From Xanthomonas vesicatoria ATCC 35937 (GTDB lineage Bacteria; Pseudomonadota; Gammaproteobacteria; Xanthomonadales; Xanthomonadaceae): a stretch of 64,000 nucleotides of DNA. The position numbers and the translations under genes were made by a program. The notes under the pieces are model-generated. The model did not search any database. It was given only the letters and a program-made list of their open reading frames with translations, and had not been told where the DNA came from. How positions within the stretch are numbered: the stretch's first letter is position 1; every line of letters starts with the position of its first letter. This document shows positions 42,406-53,163 of the stretch, piece by piece. The stretch is from assembly GCF_001908725.1 (NCBI RefSeq), contig NZ_CP018725.1:2976001-3040000 (forward strand). Direction: 5' to 3'.

Positions 42406-44648
42406 GGCGGCGGAACCTCACGCAAGGCATCCAGGTAGCGCTGGCCGCGCGCGTCGGCGGCCGGTCGCCGTTGCACCGGCGCCGGCGGCGCGCTGAGCGT
42501 GGGCCACACCAGGGCGCGCAGCCGGGCGCGGCAACGCAGGCAGGCAGGGTCGCTGCGCAGGGTTTCCACCGCGGCCGCCACGCTGAGCGGGTCGGGCACC
42601 AACTCCTGGGCACCTTGCAGCCAGCGGCTATAGCGATCGAGCACGGCCTCGGGCACCGCGCCGCCTTCGCCTAGCGCAGTCCACAGCGCCAGCGCCGACG
42701 GGTCCGGTGGCGGCCGGGTGTCCAGGGCGGCGGGGCGGTCGCCCAGTCCGTCGCGCTTGCCGCTCATGCGCCGGCTTGGGTCGATCGGCGGCAACTGCGT
42801 GCCGACGCGTGCCAGATAGATGCGCTCGGCCTGCTGCACCTGCTTGATGAAACCCAGGGCCTTGTTGGCGAACGGCAGCGCGCGCTCGGGGTGGCCCTGG
42901 CGCAACTCGCCTTCGGACTGCCACATCTGGTCCAGCGCGGCACGCAGCAGGGCGCGGGTCTGCGGGTCCAGCAAGGTGGCCGCTTCGGCATGGTCGTGGG
43001 TGTGGCCGAACTCGGTCAGCACGTCCTGCGCCTGGCCAAAGCCGCTGCGCTCGGAGTGGTTATCACCGTGGTCGTGGTCATGGTCGTCCAGGGCCGCGGC
43101 GCCGCTGGCCGGTGTGGCGGCGTGGTCGTGATCGGCATGTGGCGGCGTGGCGTCATGGGCGTGCTCGGCCGGCGCGGCGGGTGCATCGGCGGTGGGCAGG
43201 TCATCGGCCGGGGCGTCGCTGGTGGGCGGTGCGTCGGCCGTCGGCGGGCCCTTCGGCGCGCCTTCGCTTTCTTCGCCCAGGAACTGGCCGTAGCGCAGCC
43301 TTAGTAGGCGTTGGTCCACGCCGATGGCGTCGGAACGCTTGAGGAACGTGGCCGCGTCCAGGCGCGGTTTTTCTTTCAGCAGCGCCTCGGCATCGATGAT
43401 GATCTGGCGCTGGCTGCGGAAGTAGGCCGGCAAGGTCTGCTTGACGCTGGCCTCCAGGCCGGCGGCCATGGTCTGTTCCGGTGGCGGCCAACGCAGGATC
43501 ACGCTGGCGCTGCGGCCTTCCTGCGGGCCGGGCTGGCGGGTGTCGTGCACGATGAGCTGGGCGATCAGGTCGTCGCCTGCGGCCATGCCCAGCGCCTGCG
43601 GCTGCAGCGTGGTGGCGAAGCTGCGGCGGTTGGCCGGGCCGCTGCCGGTGAGCGTGCGGCGCTGGGTGGTGAAGGTGATGTTCTCGCCGCTGCCCTGGGC
43701 CAGGGTCAGGCGCAGCTCGGCGCTGGCGGCCACGGCGTAATCGTCGCTGGCTTCGAAGCGCAATGCCCAGGCGCCATTGGCCGGTGTCCACAGCACCAGG
43801 CTCTGCTCGGGGGCGAGCACGCGCACCTGCGGCGGGCGGTCGGGCAGCACGTCCAGCCGGTGCAGCTGGCGGTCGGCGGGCGTGCCGTCGATGAGAATGC
43901 GGTACAGGCTGGCGCGCGTGGCGGTCCATTGGCCCTGCCACCGGTCGCTGCCGCTCTGCCGGGTCAGCGGGATGAGGTGGCCGTCGGTCAGCCGCAGCGC
44001 CACGCTGCGCGGGGCCGGGCTGACCTGCAGCTGCCAATCCAGCCGGGTGCCGGCGGGCACGCGCGCATCCAGGCCGGGCAGCCGCGCGGCGGGCAAGCCG
44101 GTGTAGGCCGGCGGTGTGCTGCGCAGCTGTGCCTGACGCAGCGTCGCGGCACCGCTGCTGGCACGGGCAGCGGCCACGCGGTCGGTGGGGGTGGCCGGCG
44201 GCGGTGCACGCGGTGGCCACAGCAGCAGGGCGCTGCAGGCGACCAGGCCGAGCAGGCTCCAGGGCCATGCGCGCCGCCACGGCCAGGCCGGGCGCAGATC
44301 GCGCGGAGTGCTGCACAGGCGCTGCTCCAGCCGCTGACGTTGCAGCGCCTGCAGCGGGCCCAGTTGCGTAGTCGGGACGAACAACAGGTCGCTGCTGTCG
44401 TCCAGGTCCGGCTCGCGATCCAGCCGGCGGATCAGCCAGGTCTGGTCCAGCTGCCGCGCCGCGTGCAGCGCGACGATGACCAGCATCACCACGCCCGTCA
44501 GCAACAGCGGCACCGTCGCCGCGTACGCGCCCATACGCCAGGCCAGCACGCCCGGCAGCAACGCCAGCGGCCAGCCGAACACCAGCACGCCGGCAGCGCG
44601 TCGCCGGCGTGCGGCCTGCCACGTGCTCTGCAGGACGGGCGCGCTCAT
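42402..44648 (-). CDS. DUF4175-like large membrane protein
   Basis: A 748-residue protein. Two N-terminal spans lie at residues 20-60 and a third near residues 110-128 (WSLLGLVACSALLLW). An extracytoplasmic part follows with RSTPPAYTGLPAARLPG, then ASDDYAVAASAELRLTLA, the pattern of DUF4175. Residues about 493-550 are extremely rich in His and Asp (DDHDHDHGDNH and neighbours). The C-terminal third is helical with coiled-coil potential (RAALDQMWQSEGELRQG) and ends in CLRCRARLRAL. It sits between BatA-like and amidotransferase-like genes with ATGA overlaps on both sides. Confidence 0.82.
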   Translation of the reverse strand: MSAPVLQSTWQAARRRRAAGVLVFGWPLALLPGVLAWRMGAYAATVPLLLTGVVMLVIVALHAARQLDQTWLIRRLDREPDLDDSSDLLFVPTTQLGPLQALQRQRLEQRLCSTPRDLRPAWPWRRAWPWSLLGLVACSALLLWPPRAPPPATPTDRVAAARASSGAATLRQAQLRSTPPAYTGLPAARLPGLDARVPAGTRLDWQLQVSPAPRSVALRLTDGHLIPLTRQSGSDRWQGQWTATRASLYRILIDGTPADRQLHRLDVLPDRPPQVRVLAPEQSLVLWTPANGAWALRFEASDDYAVAASAELRLTLAQGSGENITFTTQRRTLTGSGPANRRSFATTLQPQALGMAAGDDLIAQLIVHDTRQPGPQEGRSASVILRWPPPEQTMAAGLEASVKQTLPAYFRSQRQIIIDAEALLKEKPRLDAATFLKRSDAIGVDQRLLRLRYGQFLGEESEGAPKGPPTADAPPTSDAPADDLPTADAPAAPAEHAHDATPPHADHDHAATPASGAAALDDHDHDHGDNHSERSGFGQAQDVLTEFGHTHDHAEAATLLDPQTRALLRAALDQMWQSEGELRQGHPERALPFANKALGFIKQVQQAERIYLARVGTQLPPIDPSRRMSGKRDGLGDRPAALDTRPPPDPSALALWTALGEGGAVPEAVLDRYSRWLQGAQELVPDPLSVAAAVETLRSDPACLRCRARLRALVWPTLSAPPAPVQRRPAADARGQRYLDALREVPPP

Positions 44649-45835
44649 GCCGCGCTGCTCCGGCGCGGGGCGGTGGCCAGCCAACGCTCGAGCGCAAACA
44701 GCAGCAACACCGCACCGATCAGCCACGGCGCCAGCAGCCACGGCGGTGTGCCCAGCCGGATCGCGCCGCCGCGCTGCGGTTGCAGGGTCTGCGCCAGGGC
44801 GCGTTGCGGGATGGCTGGTGGTTGCAGCGCAGCGTGCAGGCGGGTGGGGAACTCGGCATCCAACAGCGCCGGCAGCTGATGCGGCTGTAGTGGCGCGGCC
44901 CAGCGCAGCAGGCGCCCGCGCCCGAATGCGGTGGCGTCGAGTGCAGGCTGCCCATGTAGTTCAAGCACGGGCTGCAGCGCGGCGGCGAGTGTGGGCGGCA
45001 CCGGCGTGCGCGCATCCATCAGCAGCTGGCCACCGGCCGCAACCCAGGCCAGCACCGACGCGGGCGGGGCGGTGGGCGCCAGCCACGCCACCACCGTGCC
45101 GGGTGCCCAACGCGCCGGCACGGCGTCGGCAGGCGCGTCCACCGGCAAATTACCCGGCAGCGCCCAGGCGGCATGCACCGCGCGGAGATAGCGCAGCGCC
45201 GGTGCGGCGCGGTCGTCGGCAATCGCCTGCAGGCGTAGCGGCATGCCGGCAGGCGTGGCGGCCACTGGCGATGCACCGGGTAGCACTTGCCACCGCACTG
45301 CACGCGACAACTGCACCCGCTGCGCATCCACCACGCCCCATTGCGCGGGCACGATCACGCTGAGCGGCGCGTCTGTGGGCAGGCTGGCATCGAGTTCGCG
45401 CAGCAGGCTGGCAACCGGCTGCGGCTTGTCGGCCTGCGCACCGTTGCTGGTGGCGGTATCAGCCTCGGCGTCGATCGGTGCAAAGCCAGGTGCCAGCCAC
45501 ACCCACTGCGCATCCTTGGGCTGCGGCAGCGCGCGTGCCGCGGCCAGGTCCACGCCCGGGCTCACCGCGATGCGCGGGCGTGCATCCTGCGATGCGCGCA
45601 ACGCCGGCTCGGCCAGCAGCAGCGCCAACGCGGCCAGCAGCAGCAGGCGCACCAGCAGCAGTGGCAGCTCGTCCAGGCGCACGCGGTGGCGTGGGCGCGG
45701 CACCGCACGCAACCAGCGCAGCGCCGCAAAGTCGGTGGGCCGGTGCTCGCTGCGCCGCGCCAGATGGATCAGCAGCGGCAGCAGCAGCGCGGCCAATGCC
45801 GCCAGCCCGGCGGGGAACAGCAACAGCAGATTCAT
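44645..45835 (-). CDS. BatA N-terminal-domain membrane protein
   Basis: A 396-residue protein. It begins with the BatA pattern: LFPAGLAALAALLLPLLIHL, RRSEHRPTDFAALRWLRAVP, then LLLVRLLLLAALALLLAEPA. A long periplasmic part follows, and a C-terminal span (WLIGAVLLLFALERWLA) precedes the end. BatA-type proteins were first linked to aerotolerance in Bacteroides and accompany MoxR ATPases. It follows the DUF58 gene after a 265-bp gap and overlaps the DUF4175 gene by ATGA. Confidence 0.85.
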   Translation of the reverse strand: MNLLLLFPAGLAALAALLLPLLIHLARRSEHRPTDFAALRWLRAVPRPRHRVRLDELPLLLVRLLLLAALALLLAEPALRASQDARPRIAVSPGVDLAAARALPQPKDAQWVWLAPGFAPIDAEADTATSNGAQADKPQPVASLLRELDASLPTDAPLSVIVPAQWGVVDAQRVQLSRAVRWQVLPGASPVAATPAGMPLRLQAIADDRAAPALRYLRAVHAAWALPGNLPVDAPADAVPARWAPGTVVAWLAPTAPPASVLAWVAAGGQLLMDARTPVPPTLAAALQPVLELHGQPALDATAFGRGRLLRWAAPLQPHQLPALLDAEFPTRLHAALQPPAIPQRALAQTLQPQRGGAIRLGTPPWLLAPWLIGAVLLLFALERWLATAPRRSSAA

Positions 45836-46100
45836 GCGCAGGCCCCTGCGTCGACGCTGTGCGTCAGTGCGCGCATCGCATTGCCGGGGCGCGGGTGTCT
45901 GCGCGCATGCGGGGCTTGCTGTCCTGGCCGCAGCCGCCGTTGTAGCCGCACCTGCAAGAGCAGCAAGTGCATCCAGAGTGGCATTGCGTATGCACGCGCG
46001 ACGATGGCCAGCGTTGCATCGGTGCGAATACCCCGCCTAGGCAACCGTGGCAGCGATGGCGAAACGAAAGACACAGTCACCACGCCACACAGGCACGCGC

Positions 46101-46997
46101 TCATCGAGGCGCACCCTGACCGAACAACTGGCGCAGGGCGACATCGGCCGGCGCATCCAGGTAGTGCACGGCATGCGCAATGCCGGCCGCTTGCCAACGC
46201 GCCTGCCGCGCGCGCTGGGCGGCAGCGAAGCGCTGCAGATAATCGTCGCGCATGGCCGCGCCATCGCCGAGCAGTTCTTCGCCGGTTTCCGGGTCGCGGA
46301 AGCGGTGCCCGCCGCTGAATTGAAAATCGCGTTCGTCGCAGGTGAGCACCTGCAGCTGCAGCACTTCACGGCGCGCGGCGGCGAATTTTTCCAATGCGCT
46401 CGCCAGTTCTTCATCGAACCCGTCGCCGATGGACAGCAGCAGATCGTGCGCGGCGATGCGTTCCCACAACGGTCGCACTGCCTCCAGCCCTGGCCACCGG
46501 CCGCCGGCGCGTAGGCCATGCAAAGCCAGCCAAAGACGGTCGCGCTGACGGCTGCCGACACCGGCCGGCACTGAGACCAAGCCACCGCCATGCAGTGCAT
46601 ACAAGCCGACCCGGTCGCCCTGCTGCAGCGCCACTTCGGCAGCGCAGGCGGCCAGCGTCGCCATCGTGTGCAAACGCGTGTGTTCCGGCCGCGCGCTGTC
46701 GGCCTGCCCGGCCGATGCGGTGGCATCGAGCAACAGCCACAGCGTCAGCGGGCTTTCGCGCTCGGCTTCGCGCACGAAGAACCGGTCCGAGCGTGCGTAG
46801 AGCTTCCAGTCGATCTGGCGCAGCGCATCGCCCGGCTCGTAGGCGCGGTACTGCGCAAACTCCAGCCCGGCGCCGCGGCTGCGGCTGGCGTGCTGGCCGA
46901 TCCCGTGCCCGCCCTGCGCCTGACGCGCACGTAGCTGCAAGCCGCGCAGGCGGCTGCGTACATCGGCGGGAATCAGGGTCGGCAGCGGTGAGTGCAC
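46101..46997 (-). CDS. DUF58 (vWA-like) protein
   Basis: A 298-residue cytoplasmic protein. The DUF58 signature is GLEFAQYRAYEPGDALRQID followed by WKLYARSDRFFVREAERE; a vWA-like domain with LWLLLDATASAG (MIDAS-like DxTxS) comes next. I start with the GTG at 46997 (VHSPLPTL), just after the MoxR stop and behind GAGGGCAGG; the frame is open 21 codons upstream inside the MoxR gene. It is the usual partner of the MoxR ATPase. Confidence 0.9.
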   Translation of the reverse strand: MHSPLPTLIPADVRSRLRGLQLRARQAQGGHGIGQHASRSRGAGLEFAQYRAYEPGDALRQIDWKLYARSDRFFVREAERESPLTLWLLLDATASAGQADSARPEHTRLHTMATLAACAAEVALQQGDRVGLYALHGGGLVSVPAGVGSRQRDRLWLALHGLRAGGRWPGLEAVRPLWERIAAHDLLLSIGDGFDEELASALEKFAAARREVLQLQVLTCDERDFQFSGGHRFRDPETGEELLGDGAAMRDDYLQRFAAAQRARQARWQAAGIAHAVHYLDAPADVALRQLFGQGAPR

Positions 46998-47007
46998 GGG
47001 CCTGCCC

Positions 47008-48000
<993 letters not shown>

Positions 48001-48177
48001 GGGGAATCTCTGGTTATGTGGCGGCTTGCGTACGGCGGGTTGGTGCGTGTTGCGGTGTTACTGGTAAAGCTGCATCGCTCTCAAGGCAATGCTGGTAGAT
48101 GCATGCGGATGACGCTTCACGGCCGAACATGCGCTGCGTGCGTCCGACGCTTTATCGGTGTGGCGCATCGCGGCATG

Positions 48178-48996
48178 TCAGTTGGTCAACGCATACATCA
48201 CGATGTTGACTGCGAATTTGGTGTTGTCTTCGGCCAGGAAGCGTTTGTTGCGCCAGTCGTAATCCCATTCGCAGCCGTAATCCTTGTTGCTGTAGAGCAC
48301 CCCCAGGCGACCGTCGATATGGATGCCCTTGAGATAATCGTGCACCAGATCGTCGCCCCAGCCATTGAGCTCGAAGCTGGTAGCCGGCGGGCCGTCCGGA
48401 AACCTGAAGAATGCGCTGTAAAGACGATGGTTCCTGGGCAATTTCTGCACTGCCGTCTTGCCGAAGATCGATGCCATCTGCGCCTCGAACGAGGTCGCGA
48501 ACAAGCCATCGATATCGTGATTGCAATCGTCCACGAATACGAAACCGCCATTGCGCACGTAGTGCTCGAAATTGCGCCGCTCGGCCGGGTTGAACTCCAC
48601 CAGCTTGTGCCCGGCCAGGTAGCAGAACGGCGCCTGCAACATGCGCGGGTCGGCCAGATCCAGCACATGTTCCTGCGGATCCACGCGCAGCTGGGTGTAG
48701 TCGATCAACGAGGTGATCAGGTTGGACGGCATGCGCGCATCCACATCCCAATCGCCCGAGTCGTAGCGCAGCCGGGTAAACCAGAAATCGTAATTGCCCG
48801 CCGCCCGCGCCTGCCGCGGTAGCGCCAACGCAGCGACGCTACCGAGCAGCAATCCAAGGAAATGACGGCGCGTCGCGGGCGCCGCCAGGGCGTGTAGACC
48901 GGGAACGGGATGTGCAGGAAAACCATCGGGCCGCGAAGAGCTTGCTCCGCTCTCCCATTCCCGATTCCCCAATCCCGATTCCCGGCTCTCAGTCAC
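48178..48996 (-). CDS. DUF4159 domain protein with Tat-type signal
   Basis: A 272-residue protein. Start GTG at 48996, overlapping the PmbA stop (GTGA). An unusual 43-residue N-terminal extension precedes a twin-arginine motif (TRRHFLGLLLGSVAALALP) and cleavage near ARAA. The mature domain has FWFTRLRYDSGDWDVDARMP, then NGGFVFVDDCNHDIDGLF, and ends in GRLGVLYSNKDYG with FAVNIVMYALTN. DUF4159 is related to amidotransferase-like flavodoxin folds and is found with MoxR/BatA clusters; its function is unknown. Confidence 0.85.
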   Translation of the reverse strand: MTESRESGLGNREWESGASSSRPDGFPAHPVPGLHALAAPATRRHFLGLLLGSVAALALPRQARAAGNYDFWFTRLRYDSGDWDVDARMPSNLITSLIDYTQLRVDPQEHVLDLADPRMLQAPFCYLAGHKLVEFNPAERRNFEHYVRNGGFVFVDDCNHDIDGLFATSFEAQMASIFGKTAVQKLPRNHRLYSAFFRFPDGPPATSFELNGWGDDLVHDYLKGIHIDGRLGVLYSNKDYGCEWDYDWRNKRFLAEDNTKFAVNIVMYALTN

Positions 48997-50327
48997 ACCG
49001 CATCCGACAACGAGGTAAACGTGAAATCACGCAGCCGCATCGGCGGAATCATCATCACGTAGCTGGATTCATCGCCGGCCACGCGCACCGGTTTACCCAG
49101 CTCGTCGATGTTGTTGAGCATGATGATCGGCGATTCATTGAAGCGGAAATTCTTCACCGGGTACTTGATCTGCCCGTTCTCGATGTAGAACGTGCCGTCG
49201 CGGGTCAGCCCGGTCAGCAGCACGGTCTGCGGGTCGACCATCCGGATGTACCAGGTGCGCGTGACCAGGATGCCCTTCTCGGTGCCGCGCACCAGTTCGG
49301 CAATGTTCTTGTCGCCGCCAGCCATCAGCAGGTTGCCCGGCTCGCCGATCGCACGCTTGCCGTTCTTCTGCGCCCAGTAGCGCGAATACTGCAGGTTGGC
49401 GATCTTGCCGTTTTCGACGATGGGCATCTTCTCGCGCGGCAGGCCTTCTTCGTCCCACGGCATGACCGCTGCACGCGCATCCCATGGGTCGGCAGTGATG
49501 TTCACGCGGGGGTCGTAGACCTGCTCGCCCAGTTTGTTGCCGCCGCCCTTCTTGGACAGGAAGCTGCGGCCCTCGTCGGCCATGCGCGCATCGAAGTAGC
49601 GCATCATGAACGAGATCAGCCCGGCCGCTGCCGCCGGCTCCAGAATCACCGTGTATTTGCCAGGTTCCAGTGCCTTGGCTTCGGCCGAATCGCTGGCCTT
49701 GCGCATCGCGATACGGATGTCCTGCTCGGCCTTGAAGTCGGCGGCGTCTTTCAGGTTACGACCAACCCAGCCCGAGCCGCGGCCGTCTTCGGTACGCACG
49801 GTGCAGGTATAGTCAAAGCGCGCGCCGCGCTGGTAGCCGAAGTTGCCCTTGCTGTTGGCGAACGCGGTGAAGCTCTGGCCGTCTTCTAGAAAGCCGGCAG
49901 CGATCAGGCCCTTGCCCTTGCACGGCGCAATGGAATCGGCGGCGACTTGCGCGCGAAAAGCCGGGTCGATGGCGGCGGTAGAGTCGCTGAAGGTGGGGCT
50001 GGCCTTGTAGGTCTGCTTGTCCACCGCCGGCATGAATTCCGGGTTTTCCGGCGCCAGCTTGGCCAGATCTTCTGCGCGGCGGACCACGCGCTCCAACGAT
50101 GCATCGTCGAATTCGTTGATGGTGGCCACGCCCACGCGCTTGCCGAACGCCACCTGCACCTGCAGATCGGTGTTGTCGACAATGCCGCTGGTGGAGACGT
50201 TGTTGAGTGCAAAACGGATATTGCCGTCAATCGAGCCGCTGAGGGTGGCGGTGCACTCGTCTGCCTTGGACAGCTTGATGACCTTGTCCAGAATGGCCTT
50301 GGCCTGCGCTTCGGTAAGGATGCTCAT
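48993..50327 (-). CDS. PmbA/TldE family protein
   Basis: A 444-residue protein without signal peptide. It has the PmbA/TldE pattern: an N-terminal domain with FGKRVGVATINEFDDASLER, the C-terminal domain SFLSKKGGGNKLGEQVYDPR, and TWYIRMVDPQTVLLTGLTRD. TldE lacks the metal-binding HExxxH and pairs with TldD to form the TldD/E protease. AGGAGA lies before the ATG at 50327, 14 bp after the TldD stop, so the two are one operon. Confidence 0.92.
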   Translation of the reverse strand: MSILTEAQAKAILDKVIKLSKADECTATLSGSIDGNIRFALNNVSTSGIVDNTDLQVQVAFGKRVGVATINEFDDASLERVVRRAEDLAKLAPENPEFMPAVDKQTYKASPTFSDSTAAIDPAFRAQVAADSIAPCKGKGLIAAGFLEDGQSFTAFANSKGNFGYQRGARFDYTCTVRTEDGRGSGWVGRNLKDAADFKAEQDIRIAMRKASDSAEAKALEPGKYTVILEPAAAAGLISFMMRYFDARMADEGRSFLSKKGGGNKLGEQVYDPRVNITADPWDARAAVMPWDEEGLPREKMPIVENGKIANLQYSRYWAQKNGKRAIGEPGNLLMAGGDKNIAELVRGTEKGILVTRTWYIRMVDPQTVLLTGLTRDGTFYIENGQIKYPVKNFRFNESPIIMLNNIDELGKPVRVAGDESSYVMMIPPMRLRDFTFTSLSDAV

Positions 50328-50341
50328 ATGGGTTTCTCCTG

Positions 50342-51976
50342 TCAGCCGAGCGAGCGGGCGGTGTTGATGACGTTGATGCCATCGAAGCGTGCGGTGGACG
50401 AACCATGCGAGACCGCCGAGACCTGACTCGGCTGGCCCTTGCCGTCGAAGAACGAACCGCCCAGGCGGTAATCGCGCTGATCGGCCACGGCGCTGCAGGC
50501 ATTCCAGAATTCCGGGGTGCGGATCTGGTAGGCCACGTCTTCGAGCATGCGGGTGATCGCACCATTCTTGATTTCGTAGAACAGCTGCCCACCGAACTGC
50601 GCGTTGTAGCGCTGCTGGTCGATGGAGAACGAGCCGTCACCGATGATGTAGATGCCGTTTTCCACGTCCTTGATCAACTCGCTCACGCTCAGCGGCGTCT
50701 TGCCGGCCGCCAGCGACACGTTGGCCATGCGCTGGAACTGCACGCTGGACCACGAATCCGCGTAGCAGCAACCATCGGAGGCGGTCTTGCCGAGGATATG
50801 TGCCTGATCGCGGATGGCCTGGTAGTCCACCAGCTTGCCGTCGCGGATCAGATCCCACTGCTTGGTCTTGACGCCTTCATCGTCATAGCCCACTGCGCCC
50901 AGGCTGCCGGGCTGGGTTTTGTCGGCCAGGATGTGCACCTTGTCGCTGCCGTACTGGAAGTTGGCTTTGAGCTTGTCCAGCGTGGCGAAACTGGTGCCGG
51001 CGTAGTTGGCCTCGTAGCCGAGCACGCGGTCCAGCTCCAGCGGGTGACCCACCGACTCGTGGATGGTCAGCCAGGTATGCGACGGGTCCAGCACTAGATC
51101 GTACTTGCCCGGCTTCACCGATGGCGCCTTGAGTTTTTCTTGCGCCTGCTTGGCGGCGGCGATGGCGTCTTCCTTCATGTCGTAGGACAGGCCGTAGTTC
51201 ACCACGCCATTGGGCGAGACGAACTTGCCAGACGCTGCGCCATCCAGATATTCGTAACCCAGGCCCACGGGCGCGGACAGGCCATCGCGCGTGCGGAATT
51301 TGCCGCTGACCTTGTCGATGGCGGTCACGCTCATCGGGGCCCAGATGCGGTGCACGTCCTGATCGATGTAGGAGCCGTCGGTGCTGGCGAAATACTTCTG
51401 CTCGTTAACCACAAACAGCATCGAGTTGACGAAGTTGGCGCCGGCGGCGGTAGCGGCGGCGTTGACGCCGAGCAGCAGATCCACCTTGTCCTTGATCGGC
51501 ACTTCCATCGCGTTCTTTTTGATCGGCGTCTTCCAGCTGACCTCGCCAACGCCGGGCGTGGGCGCCAGCTGCACCGGCGTGCCCTGCACCTTGCCATTGG
51601 CTTTGGCGATGGCTGCTGCTTGTGCGGCGGCCCTGGCTACGCCTTGCTCGGTCAACTCGTTGGTGGCGGCAAACCCCCATGCCCCGCCCACGATCACGCG
51701 GATGCCGGCACCGATAGACTCGGTATTGACCACGTTCTGCACCTTGTCTTCGCGGGTGATGACGAACTGGCGCAGATAGCGGCCGATGCGCACATCGCAA
51801 TAGCTCGCTCCAGCCTGCCGCGCGGCAGTGAGCCCGGCGTCGGCCAGGCGCTTCTTGCGGCCGACATCGAAGGGTGTCAACAACTGTTCGGCGGCAATCG
51901 CCTTGCCAAAGTAGGCCGGCACGATTAGCCCGCCCATGGTCAGCCCGGTCAGGGCCAGGAAATCACGTCGCTGCAC
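50342..51976 (-). CDS. TldD family metalloprotease with Tat-type signal (copy 1)
   Basis: A 544-residue protein. It starts with GTG behind GGGGAG. The N-terminus (QRRDFLALTGLTMGGLIVPA) reads as a twin-arginine export signal, unusual for this family. The TldD metal motif is HESVGH (HExxxH), within WLTIHESVGHPLELDRVLGY; the third ligand lies in the SDGCCYADSW region. TldD/TldE degrade unfolded peptides and mature some peptide products. It is next to the PmbA gene and has a near-identical-layout paralogue at 53164-54792. Confidence 0.92.
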   Translation of the reverse strand: MQRRDFLALTGLTMGGLIVPAYFGKAIAAEQLLTPFDVGRKKRLADAGLTAARQAGASYCDVRIGRYLRQFVITREDKVQNVVNTESIGAGIRVIVGGAWGFAATNELTEQGVARAAAQAAAIAKANGKVQGTPVQLAPTPGVGEVSWKTPIKKNAMEVPIKDKVDLLLGVNAAATAAGANFVNSMLFVVNEQKYFASTDGSYIDQDVHRIWAPMSVTAIDKVSGKFRTRDGLSAPVGLGYEYLDGAASGKFVSPNGVVNYGLSYDMKEDAIAAAKQAQEKLKAPSVKPGKYDLVLDPSHTWLTIHESVGHPLELDRVLGYEANYAGTSFATLDKLKANFQYGSDKVHILADKTQPGSLGAVGYDDEGVKTKQWDLIRDGKLVDYQAIRDQAHILGKTASDGCCYADSWSSVQFQRMANVSLAAGKTPLSVSELIKDVENGIYIIGDGSFSIDQQRYNAQFGGQLFYEIKNGAITRMLEDVAYQIRTPEFWNACSAVADQRDYRLGGSFFDGKGQPSQVSAVSHGSSTARFDGINVINTARSLG

Positions 51977-52350
51977 GGCAACTCCCCAATAGTCCCGCGC
52001 GGCGCGCAGGTAGTGTGGTGACGCGCAGACGGTGCTGCACGTGGTATCTCCGATTCTTGCCGGGCGAAGAATGCGGCGTCAAATGACTTTCGGCAGGGGT
52101 ATGTGGATAGCGTTGCCGCAGATGCCGCCAAGCGCACTGCATGTCTGCGTTGAAACATGGCGAACACGACTGGTTGCTCATGCGACGTTATCGCCGCGAT
52201 ACACGGTTGATCGATGCCGCCTGCGTTTGCCCTGTTGACTACTTGGCCGCGCGTTGCATCGCACCGTTGTACGCAGCAAGGGGATTACCGGCTCCAAACA
52301 GCTGGTCCAAGCTGTGCAGGCTTCGGTCGCGTAGCGATACGGCTGCCGCT

Positions 52351-52636
52351 TGGCTGCAGGGCCCTTGCCCGCCCACCATCGCGGGACACGCCGTGAATCC
52401 ATCCATGGAGGCTCTTATGCGGCATCCATGCCGCATAAGGTCCCGCGACGGTGGGCGGGCAAGGACCGGTAAAGAGGGTCGGTATGTTGGGTTTTCAACA
52501 AAGCGACCGACCAACGTTATGGTGCGGTGCCCTTGCCGCTTGCGGGACCCTGTGGCGGCATGGATGCCGCCACGGAGCCTACAGGGACGTACTTGCGGCG
52601 TGTCCCGCGAGCGGTAAGGGCGCCGCACTCTCGACG
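52351..52636. repeat. Palindromic repeat unit, copy A (286 bp)
   Basis: The first copy of a 286-bp direct repeat; the second copy is 397 bp downstream, about 90 percent identical by eye and with no net indel. It is built of two imperfect hairpins. One spans about 52361-52463 (CCTTGCCCGCCCACC against GGTGGGCGGGCAAGG, inner TTATGCGGCATCCATGCCGC). The other spans about 52530-52620 with an inner core GTGGCGGCATGGATGCCGCC. The second hairpin resembles the reverse complement of the first, so the unit is itself an inverted pair. Confidence 0.85.
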
Positions 52637-52747
52637 CACCAGGCGTTTGACTGCATCCGAAAGGATGACGACATCCTGCGCAGCGCTGTTCAATGTGGCA
52701 GGAAAATCCAGTGGATGCTTCAGTCACTTAGCGACAGGGCCGCGCCC

Positions 52748-53033
52748 TGGCTGCAGGGCCCTTGCCCGCCCACCATCGCGGGACGCGCCGTGAATCCATC
52801 CATGGAGGCTCTTATGCGGCATCCATGCCGCATAAGGTCCCGCGACGGTGGGCGGGCAAGGACCGGTCGAGAGGGTCGGCGTGCATGTTTTTCAACAAAG
52901 CAGCCAGCCAACTCTCCGGAGTGGTGCCCTTACCGCTTGCGGGACCCTGTGGCGGCATGGATGCCGCCACGGAGCCTACAGGGACGTACTTGCGGCGTGT
53001 CCCGCGAGCGGCAAGGGCGCCGCACTCTCGACG
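52748..53033. repeat. Palindromic repeat unit, copy B (286 bp)
   Basis: The second copy of the unit, in the same orientation. The outer 110 and 105 bp are nearly identical to copy A, while the middle 70 bp between the hairpins differ more. Together, copies A and B fill most of the 1.19-kb space between the two TldD genes. Reading frames through the repeats (for example 52451-53257) are not credible genes. Confidence 0.85.
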
Positions 53034-53163
53034 AACTTCAGGTGGCCCGGATGTCCCAACGAAGCCATCCAACACCAGATGTACTTAATGTCTCCTACGC
53101 GCTGAAGGCGTCGGGCCAAACAACCAACAAACCGTTCCGTCAGCTGCTTTCAGCCAAAAGACT

